From NCBI GenBank assembly GCA_001584585.1, contig LSYV01000008.1, positions 3,059,227 to 3,073,941 of the forward strand: 14,715 nucleotides of DNA, written 5' to 3'. Positions 8,701 to 14,715 of the stretch are shown here, piece after piece; positions within the stretch are counted from its first letter, which is position 1; every line of letters begins with the position of its first letter. The DNA is from Gonium pectorale. Its lineage: Eukaryota > Chlorophyta > Chlorophyceae > Chlamydomonadales > Volvocaceae. Position numbers and translations under genes: made by a program. The notes beneath the pieces are model-generated. The model searched no databases, had not been told where the DNA came from, and saw only the letters and a program-made list of their open reading frames with translations.

Positions 8701-11700
8701 CGGCTTCAAGCCGCAGCTGGACCGCTTGTACGCTCTGCTGCTCGAGCCCCACGACTCAGCCAACGGCGGCGCCGACGCGGCCAAGCCTGGCGCGTCCAAG
8801 GGCAAGAAGAAGGCGGCAGCTGCGGAGGTGGAGGCAGCGGCGGGCGGGGCCGGCGGGCGGCCGCAGGTGCTGCTGTTTAGCGCCACCATGCCGCCCGAGG
8901 TGTCGGCGGCGGCGGGCCAGTGGCTTCGGCGGCCTGAGATGGTGCGGGTCAGCGCGGACGGCGCCAACGCCATTAGCCGCACCGTCACGCAGGTGCGCCT
9001 TTGGACGTGGGACGGATCAAAGATTGGACTGGAACCTCACGCTCATTGGGACCGCATCTTCTGGTGCGGAAGCATTGGGCCTTTGACAGAGGCGGGCGGA
9101 CACGGGACAGGGCAGTGACGAAGCATGAGTTTATCCGTGCTTCTGAAAAGCCGTGATGACATTTACTCTTATGGTTGAATTTCTTGATCCGAGCCCCGAG
9201 CCGCGCCCGCCTCTGCACACGTGGCACACGATTACAGGTCCTCGCATGTCGGCAGCAGGACTCCCAAACGAACACCTTGGCCGGTTCCCCCCGAGCTGCG
9301 CCGGCGTGGCCGCCGGATGGGGGAATGCCGCTCGCCGCCAGCCGCTTCTTTTCAAACTTGCATTCTCAGAACTCTCCGACGCCCGGGTCGCAGCAGGACT
9401 CCCAAGCCGACACCCCCACGCCCGCTCCGCCCGCCCGCTCCCCCCGTCGACGGCGTCGCGCAGGTGGTACACGTGTGCGCGGAGCACAAGAAGCCCGACA
9501 AGCTGCTCAAGCATCTGGCGCGCGTCAAGGAGAGCACGCCCGCGGGCGCGCGCAACCCGCCGCGCCTGCTGGTGTTTGCCAACCGCGTCAAGACGGTGCG
9601 CTTCCTGGCCACAACGCTTGCCAAGGAGGGCCACAAGGTGGCGCAGCTGCACGGACAGCGCTCTCAGGTGCGTTACCAGTATCCATCTGCGACTGGTTGG
9701 CAAGGTCCTGGGCTTCCCGCCATTGAGGATTGCGTGGCGGGTCGCACAGTTTCCAAGGGTTTTATTGTGCTCCCAGGACGCTTGCAGACGAGGCAGGAGT
9801 GGGGCTTATCATCGTTGCCATGCGTTTGTGATCTGCGTACCAGCCTCGCTGGTTGGCGTCAAAGCTTTGTTTGTCGCGTCGCGCAGGCTGAGCGGGCTCA
9901 AGCAGTGTCGGACTTTAAGAGCGGCAAGGCGCAGGTGAGCCGCCGCAGAGGCATTTGTAGCGTGTGGTGTGCACTCGGTCACAGCGGCGGGCAGCTTGTT
10001 TATGTCACTGCGGCCGCCGTTGCAGCAGGACGGCGTCCCTGCAGTGATCGGTCTTGGTGTAGTCCAGTGAACATGGGCGTGGTGATGCGCAGTGCCGTAC
10101 ACGCGAAATTGCCATGTTTGTGCTGAGCGCGCTGCTGCTCGGTACCGAGGCCATCATCCGAGCGTTCTGCGCATCCCCGCTTGCCTTCCTGCCTCTCGCA
10201 GGTCCTCGTAGCGACCGACGTTGCTGCCCGTGGTCTGCACATCAACGCGCTGCCGTACGTGGTCAACTATGACTTCCCCTCGCGTCTGGAGACATACGTG
10301 CATCGCGTGGGCCGTACCGGCCGCCTGGCGGCGTACGGCCACGCCTACAGCTTCTTCACGCGCAACCTGGTGCGTATGCTTTGGGGGCCATGCGGCTGGC
10401 ATGTGGCTGGCACCTATGGCGGACATCCAAGACAATGGCGTGGTGTGGCTCGAAGTCTCGGGATTGCATTCCCGTTTGTGATTTGCGCAATGTAGGCCCT
10501 TGCGGCACAGGGTAAATCGTATACGGTTTGCACGTGTATACGAAAGGTCCCGATCCCAGAACTCGGGTTACTCTCGCTTTTGTCTCGAGCATGTCTTCAA
10601 TCGCGCTTGTGTCCGCACCTTGTGCCGCCCGTCCGCCCCACCCAGGCGCCACTCGCGCCCCCGCTGCTCGAGCTGCTCAAGACACACGACCAGGCGGTGG
10701 ACCCCAACTTGGCCGCCCTGGCGGCTGCCTGGAAGGTCGCCGAGCAGAAGCTGGGAGACGCCGGAGCCGCCGCTGCCGCCGCTGCGATACGCTTGAAAGA
10801 GGAAGGCCCCGGCAGCGGCGGCGGTGAGGACGATGACGAGGCAGAGGATGACGATGATGATGAGGGCGACGCCGCAGCGGCCGCAGCGGAGCGGGAGGAG
10901 GGGCGGATCAGCATGGCGGAGCAGGTGCTCAGCGCGGCGGACGACTTGACGGAGGGCCTCGGGCTCCGCGACGCGCGCGCCATTGCCGAGCTGGTGCGAA
11001 AGAAACTCACCAAGAAGGAGCAGAAGCAGCTGCCCCAGCAGGGCGGTGACGATGCAGAAGTGGAGGCGGGCGCGGGGGCCGCACCGGCGGTCAAGAAGCA
11101 GCGCAAGGGCCGCGAGGGCGACGCCCAGCTCGTGCCGACCACAAGGGAGCAGCAGCGCGCGCAGGAGAAGCAGCAGCAGCCGGGCGGCGAGGGCCGCCAG
11201 GTTTCCTTCGTGCCCTCGAAGAGCTTCACTGGTGGCAAGCCGGGTTACGCCTTCAAAAAGGGCCCCCAGGGGCTGGGATACTATCTGGATCCCGTGCAGC
11301 AGAAGGCTGCTGCCGGGGCGGCGACGGGGGGGCGGGGCAAGGCGGCAGCAGCCGGCAAAGGGAGCAAGGGCGGCGCTGTTCCTACGACCGCGGGGGCGGC
11401 CGTCAAGCCCGGCTCTGCGGCCGCGAAGCCTGGTGTCGCGGCCGCCAAGCCTAGTGCTGCGGCCAAGCCCAAGGGAGCTGCCAACGATGCGGCGGCCTGG
11501 GGCCTGCCGTCGCGCAACAAGCCGATCATTCCGGTGCGCCATTCGGACTTCCTTTCGGATGACGACGATTCTGATGATGGCCACAGCGACGGCGGCGGTA
11601 GCAGCGGACCTGGCTCTGACAGCGACCCCGAATCCGAAGCCGCGCCTGCGCCCGTGCGCCAGGCTGGAAAGCCGGCGGCGGCTGCGGCCGCCCAGCGCGG

Positions 11701-12061
11701 CCCGCCGGAGGAGGACTCCGCCGGCGGGGAGAGCAGTGGGGAGGATAGGGGCGGGGACTCGGACGAGGAGGATGAGAGTGGCCGAGCTGCTGCCAAGCGG
11801 AAGAACAAGTCGCTCCCGGGGCGGCTTCGCAAAAAGCTTGCCAAGGAGCGTGGGAAGGGGCAGGGCTCGCAGCGGGGCGGCGGCGCGCCGCAGCGGGCAG
11901 GGGGTCCTGGGCGCGGCCAGCAGGGTGGGCGCGGCGGCAGGGAGGGGCAGGGCGGCAGGGGAGGGCGAGGCGGCACGGCAGGGCGGGGTGGCAGGGCAGG
12001 GCGGGGCGGCAGGGCAGGGCGGGGCGGCAGCGGAGGGCGAGGCGGCAAGGAAGGGCTTTGA
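5729..12061 (+). CDS. DEAD-box ATP-dependent RNA helicase, 12 exons, long low-complexity C-terminus
   Basis: Exons: 5729-~5836, ~5941 or 5974-6030, 6197-6595, 6794-6859, 7511-7591, 7993-8076, 8283-8375, 8651-8992, 9464-9667, 9887-9934, 10202-10369 and 10646-12061. The join of exons 1-2 is uncertain; the others keep frame and restore motifs. Numbering for the 1,021-aa model: Lys/Arg-rich N-terminus ([12 protein letters not shown]), Q motif PTPVQ (~171-175), motif I AEPGSGKT (~191-198), Ia PTRELAQQ (~230), Ib TPGR (~280), II DEAD (~305-308), III SAT (~373), V ATDVAARG (~498) and [10 protein letters not shown] (~528). A ~35-residue Ala/Lys insert separates motifs II and III. The tail (~470 aa in one exon) has a [14 protein letters not shown] acidic run, AAKPG-type repeats, Asp/Ser clusters and a GRxGRG end. 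Basic/acidic tails and GR repeats are common in nucleolar helicases, but the subfamily (DBP3-like or other) was not settled. Four introns-borne snoRNA copies lie inside it. The start context AACATGGGC is good. Confidence 0.94.
7067..7163 (+). ncRNA. Box C/D snoRNA candidate, copy 1 (type I), helicase intron 4
   Basis: The terminal stem is perfect: TTGCGGC (7067-7073) pairs with GCCGCAA (7157-7163). Inside are C box ATGATGA (7075-7081), D' box CTGA (7103-7106), a degenerate C' (AGATGAG, ~7113-7119) and D box CCGA (7153-7156; canonical is CTGA). The guide upstream of D' (7089-7101, GTTTATCCGCGCT) pairs with 25S/28S rRNA AGCGCGGGTAAAC with one G-U. The guide upstream of D (7136-7149, TGGTTGAATTTCTT) pairs perfectly with AAGAAATTCAACCA. 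The rRNA sequence is from memory. Such RNAs direct fibrillarin to 2'-O-methylate the rRNA base paired to the fifth nucleotide upstream of D or D', here a G (D') and an A (D). It would be released from the spliced intron. Confidence 0.85.
7245..7331 (+). ncRNA. Box C/D snoRNA candidate, copy 2 (type II), helicase intron 4
   Basis: The terminal stem TGGC/GCCA (7245-7248 and 7328-7331) extends by CGA/TCG after one mismatch. C box is GTGACGA (7250-7256, one change from RTGATGA), D' CTGA (7278-7281), C' a perfect GTGATGA (7288-7294), and D CCGA (7324-7327). Both guide segments are the same as in copy 1: GTTTATCCGCGCTT before D' (one more pair to rRNA than type I) and TGGTTGAATTTCTT before D. The spacer between D' and the D guide differs from type I and is 4 nt shorter. 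It lies ~80 nt downstream of copy 1 in the same intron. Confidence 0.85.
7613..7633 (+). repeat. Short tandem repeat, 3 x TCGTGGG, in helicase intron 5
   Basis: Three perfect 7-nt units run in a row near the 5' end of intron 5. It is a simple microsatellite-like run with no visible function. Confidence 0.85.
7741..7831 (+). ncRNA. Box C/D snoRNA candidate, copy 3 (type I), helicase intron 5
   Basis: This is nearly identical to copy 1, with two substitutions in 89 nt: CTA to ATA in the spacer, and GATCC to GATCT. The second change gives this copy the canonical D box CTGA (7824-7827), making it the most complete of the four. C box is ATGATGA (7746-7752) and D' is CTGA. The terminal stem TGGC/GCCA (7741-7744 and 7828-7831) can extend by GACG/CGTC across a 2-nt bulge. 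Its guides to 25S/28S rRNA are unchanged from copy 1. Confidence 0.88.
9110..9196 (+). ncRNA. Box C/D snoRNA candidate, copy 4 (type II), helicase intron 8
   Basis: This differs from copy 2 by one base in 85: CCGCGC to CCGTGC inside the D' guide. C box is GTGACGA (9115-9121), D' CTGA (9143-9146), C' GTGATGA (9153-9159) and D CCGA (9189-9192). The terminal stem is GGGC/GCCC (9110-9113 and 9193-9196). The changed guide base is the fifth upstream of D', so the predicted methylated G would face U instead of C. The D guide is intact. Confidence 0.83.
9252..9405 (+). repeat. Pair of 16-nt direct repeats in helicase intron 8
   Basis: GCAGCAGGACTCCCAA occurs at 9252-9267 and at 9390-9405, 138 bp apart, followed in both by a similar stretch ending in GACACC/GAACACC. 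Both lie between snoRNA copy 4 and the 3' splice site. It could be the trace of a partial intron duplication or of an insertion. Confidence 0.7.
11936..12043 (+). repeat. In-frame 18-nt minisatellite coding a Gly/Arg tail
   Basis: Six 18-nt units follow one another in the helicase's last exon. Units at 11990 and 12008 are identical (GGCAGGGCAGGGCGGGGC) and the others diverge by a few bases. The unit length keeps frame and encodes GRxGxG hexads ([24 protein letters not shown] twice, GSGGRG). Copy number can change without a frameshift, so the tail length may vary between strains. Confidence 0.9.
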
Positions 12062-12317
12062 TTGCATGCGGAGGACTCGACAGCGCTTTGGGCTTTGCGA
12101 TGGATGACTTGGGTGCTCGCCGCCTATTGCCCTGGATAACGGATGTGCCGGTTGCGGTCTGAACGCATCGCATTGCCTAAAAGGATGAGTTCTGCCTGCT
12201 GGCAAGACGCGTGTCGCCCAGTTGTAGTCAATCCTTGGTCGAATCTCGTCTGCGCCAATGTGGAGGAGCGTGGCCGCAAGGCCATGCCCGCAGGAGGTTA
12301 CCTCATGTCGTGCATCG
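12062..12317 (+). other. Probable 3' UTR of the DEAD-box gene
   Basis: This stretch runs from the helicase stop to the first downstream TGTAA. It has no coding frame of interest. The length (~260-280 nt with the cleavage offset) is ordinary for a green-algal 3' UTR. Confidence 0.6.
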
Positions 12318-12322
12318 TGTAA
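12318..12322 (+). terminator. Probable poly(A) signal (TGTAA) of the DEAD-box gene
   Basis: TGTAA lies 257 nt after the helicase stop codon and is the first one downstream of it. A second TGTAA follows at 12619-12623 and could be an alternative. Confidence 0.6.
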
Positions 12323-13140
12323 AACGTGACGGAAAGGGCCTCCACGGCGTCACTGCTGTGCATCTGACATAGGCACTGCTTGCACTTCCATCGGGACACG
12401 CAAAGCGCTTCAGGTTGCTGGCCGCTTCCCGGTCTTGCCGGGCCGAGCACCAGAACTTTGCCTGTTGGTGTGCCAGCCCATGGCTGCACTCCCTGCTGCG
12501 CGCGCACGAACGAGTGCCAAAACATGTACATGTGGGGTAATGGCGGAGCCACATCGAGGCGCTCCACATGCAGTTGGCTGCGCTTTAGCCTGTGTTGCAG
12601 CGGTTTCACGGGTGGGCTGTAATGGTATAGCGCAGCGTTTACGGCTCTGGCGCCGCCTACCAGCTACTGCCAGCCTGCTGGTGTTCATGCGCCTTCATTC
12701 TCCTTCTCTCCTGCTTCGCACAAACAGCCCAGGCCTCCTTCGTTCAGGATTCGGGACTACGCCCGACTGCAAAAGGCTAGAGACGGCAGGAGACGGCAAC
12801 CGTGAACCACTTCCTCATTCGATGCCCTCGACTTTGAAGGACGTATAACCAGCCCAGCACCGAGCCTGCTAAACAGTCGGATGTGTGGTGCCGACCCATT
12901 GGTCCCGATAAGGGTTATACCGTACTGATTTTGTGCAGCTAACCATTATGAATCTGCTTGATTTACATCATAGTGTGCCTTGTGTGCCAGAAACTCTGTC
13001 CCGTGACAAGTACCTTATCGCCACTGCAGATACCGACATTTTGAATCTAGTCCCTCGCAGCTATGGTATGCGCATGAAATTGGCTAGCTGGTGAGGTATG
13101 CTACGAGGCTTGCGATGCTGCACGAACCGCTCCGATTTAC
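12323..13140. other. Intergenic stretch with no supported gene
   Basis: No protein family resemblance, tRNA-like or clear repeat structure was seen on either strand. A ~100-codon minus-strand frame at 12298-12609 has no recognisable motif. Base composition falls gradually from GC-rich to AT-richer towards 13140. Confidence 0.45.
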
Positions 13141-13330
13141 GTGATTTATACGCCAAGCATCTTGTTGTGGTCGTTTATTATAATTATTATACTATTAGTT
13201 ATGAACGTACTTCATCCGTTTTTTATTTCTTGGACAAATTCGTGCTGTACTTACTCCTGGCCGGGCTGGGCGGACTCGCTTTGATACCTGCACTTACTTA
13301 CATATACAATCCTAAACATCAACATAGTTG
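13141..13330. other. AT-rich island upstream of the lectin-like gene
   Basis: Bases 13171-13230 have 13 G/C in 60 (22%), far below the rest of the window, with runs such as TTATTATAATTATTATACTA. A plus-strand frame crosses it (13098-13406, 102 codons) and includes a hydrophobic run, FVLYLLLAGLGGLALIPALT, but no family was recognised. It could be an organelle-derived insertion, a transposon remnant or an AT-rich promoter element of the gene starting at 13498. Confidence 0.6.
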
Positions 13331-13497
13331 TGCTACGAAATGTCACTGGATGACGGGGTTCGCACATCGCGGCACCACGTTCGCAGCAGAGTCGGCCGCT
13401 GAATAACGGGGAGGCCTTAACCTTATGGACGTAACCGCATTTCCAAGGAACTCAAAGCTGGAACGGGAGGGACCGGCTTAAGACGCAGCGGCCCCGC

Positions 13498-14715
13498 ATG
13501 CCCTTTAAGAGCAGTGCTCCTTTCGTGGCAGCATGGCTGCTGCTCACCGTTCTGCCCTGGAGGGCGGTGATGGGCAGCCACTGGAGCCTCGCCCTGCGTT
13601 GCGACGCGCTCACAAGCCCCCACTGCCGCGGGTTCGTGCTCCGCAACGCCAGTGGCGGCAGCGGGCCAGGCAGCGAGCAGACGCATGAAGCAGGTAAGAA
13701 CGTCTTACTGACTGTAAACTTTTCGTGATCACCTCACGCCCAGCCTAAGTGCACGCCGGCTGAACTGACGGCCACATGCCGCTCATGTAGTATCGTCTGG
13801 GACCTCAGCCGCTCTGGGCGACGGCGGTGATGTGTGGGTGCGCGGCGTGCTTCTGCAGCGGCCACAGCCGGAGCCCGCACCTCCGCTCGGATACAGTCAG
13901 CTGGCGGCGGCTAGCGGCCGGCCTCTGCCAGACGATGCGCCCTCTGCGGGCTCCATGCAGCTCATCCTGGGCCCGTCCGGGACTCAGGATGAAGTCGCAT
14001 GGGCGCAGGTGCGCAGGTGTCAGGGGAGCGGATCGATGACCGGTATTGTTACTATGCTAAGCCCCCAAGGGCTTACGGGACAAAGCATTGAAGCGCCCGC
14101 AAGACACGCCCCAAACCTGGACTCCTGTCCTTGCAGGTCGAGCCCGGGGGGCCGTGGCCCTTCCGGCCGCCGCGGCGAGCGTTGTTGCCTGCCGACAGCT
14201 CCGGCCCGGCAATGGAGTACGCATACTACGAGGCAGCGCTGACGCAAGCTGCGGCAGCGGAAAGCAGCTGCCGCGCGGCGGGCGGTGAGTTGTTTGTCCC
14301 GGGGTCAGCAACAGAAAGCGCCGCGGTACAGCAGGCTCTTCTGCAGCCCTCCCGAAGGCTGTGGATGGGTCTCCGCCGCGCGGAAGCAGCGACCAACGGG
14401 ACTGGGCCGCAGCCGCAGCTGGGCGGAATGGCTTACCGGTGGAGCGGCGCGGCTGCAGGCAGCTTTGAGGCGTTCGCGCCAGACTCGGCGACGGCGGCCG
14501 CCCGGGGGGAATCATGCGTTCAAATGGATGTCACCACAGGGCGCTGGCATCCCGCCGCCTGTGATGGGGTGGCGGGTTTCGCGTGCGAAGGCCGGCCCGC
14601 CGCGCCAGAGGGCGTTCAGTGGGCGACACTGCACGGAGGCCGCGCGTACGGCCAGGTCCTGCCGCCGGCCCCGGACGCTACTGGCGGCCCCGGCCCGTCA
14701 GCGGCTGAGCTGTGT
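13498..14715 (+). CDS. Secreted C-type lectin-like domain protein, 5' part (3' end beyond window)
   Basis: Exons are 13498-13693, 13791-14008 and 14137 to the window end; introns are GT-AG, phases 1 and 0. The frame is open for 331 residues. The N-terminus is a signal peptide (hydrophobic FVAAWLLLTVLPW). A linker of ~140 residues follows, with an N-glycosylation sequon (NAS). A C-type lectin-like domain lies at about residues 165-289: YYEAAL, SSCRAAGG, WMGL, YRWSG, ESCVQM, GRWHPAAC and FACEG, with four cysteines (about 183, 265, 280, 288) in the usual order. The Ca2+/sugar motifs are weak: APD stands where EPN/QPD is expected and WHP where WND is expected, so sugar binding is doubtful. Sequence after residue 290 may begin another domain. 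Exon 3 has no early ATG and stays open to the window edge, so ORF callers miss it. Green algae are known to carry secreted CTLD and SRCR proteins. Confidence 0.85.

Noticed and set aside
7071..9195. Reading the four repeats as a transposable element (MITE), introner element or small protein gene (frame starting [12 protein letters not shown] in type I).
   Set aside because: There are no target-site duplications, the ends pair only weakly as inverted repeats apart from the short terminal stem, and type II breaks the frame with stops. The box C/D layout and rRNA-complementary guides explain the conserved parts better.
10518..10542. Inverted repeat CGTATAC...GTATACG in helicase intron 11.
   Set aside because: Only 7 bp with no boxes, flanking duplication or second copy; likely chance.
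10568..12205. 545-codon open frame on the minus strand.
   Set aside because: It is antisense to the helicase's GC-rich last exon, is mostly Ala/Pro/Leu/Arg, and shows no family motif. It is a shadow frame of biased codon use.
12298..12609. 103-codon minus-strand frame after the helicase gene.
   Set aside because: No recognisable domain, no upstream signal, and it overlaps the probable helicase 3' end.
1..14715. CRISPR array, rRNA, tRNA, plasmid or phage genes.
   Set aside because: No regularly spaced repeats, rRNA stretches, tRNA-like cloverleaf or phage-type genes were seen. The window is eukaryotic and spliced.

Overview
The window looks like nuclear DNA of a chlamydomonadalean (volvocine-type) green alga. 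It is GC-rich, its genes are cut by many short introns with GTGAGN/GTGCGN donors, UGUAA poly(A) signals lie downstream of two of the genes, and it carries a selenocysteine-containing SelW gene and a secreted C-type-lectin-like gene. The species cannot be named from the sequence alone.

Layout: (1) 702-2535 (+) is a complete six-exon CNOT9/CAF40 (Rcd1) gene, a subunit of the CCR4-NOT mRNA deadenylase complex. Its second intron is GC-AG. (2) 2536-4086 is a mostly featureless tail-to-tail spacer with a two-copy 31-nt tandem repeat. (3) 4761-5429 (-) is a complete three-exon selenoprotein W gene. Its TGA at codon 14 sits in a CxxU redox motif, and a good SECIS candidate lies in its 3' UTR at 4241-4311. 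(4) 5430-5728 is a ~300-bp head-to-head intergenic region that probably holds both promoters. (5) 5729-12061 (+) is a 12-exon DEAD-box RNA helicase of ~1,020-1,030 aa. It has all the classic motifs and a long acidic, Lys-rich and Gly/Arg-rich tail. (6) 12062-13497 holds the helicase 3' UTR and an intergenic stretch with a markedly AT-rich island. (7) 13498-14715 (+) is the 5' part of a secreted protein with one complete C-type lectin-like domain; it runs off the window.

The main find is in the helicase introns. Four ~85-89-nt repeats (two in intron 4, one in intron 5, one in intron 8) have the layout of box C/D snoRNAs: C box, D' box, C' box, D box and a flanking terminal stem whose closing base pair covaries among copies. 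Both antisense elements match one short conserved stretch of eukaryotic 25S/28S rRNA as I recall it (AAGAAATTCAACCA followed directly by AGCGCGGGTAAAC). They therefore look like intron-encoded double guides for rRNA 2'-O-methylation, amplified inside an RNA-helicase host gene. Intronic snoRNA clusters are known in Chlamydomonas; whether this set has been described cannot be told from here.

The protein-coding genes do not form one pathway. The snoRNAs and an RNA helicase sharing one transcript would fit ribosome biogenesis, but a ribosomal role for this helicase is inference.
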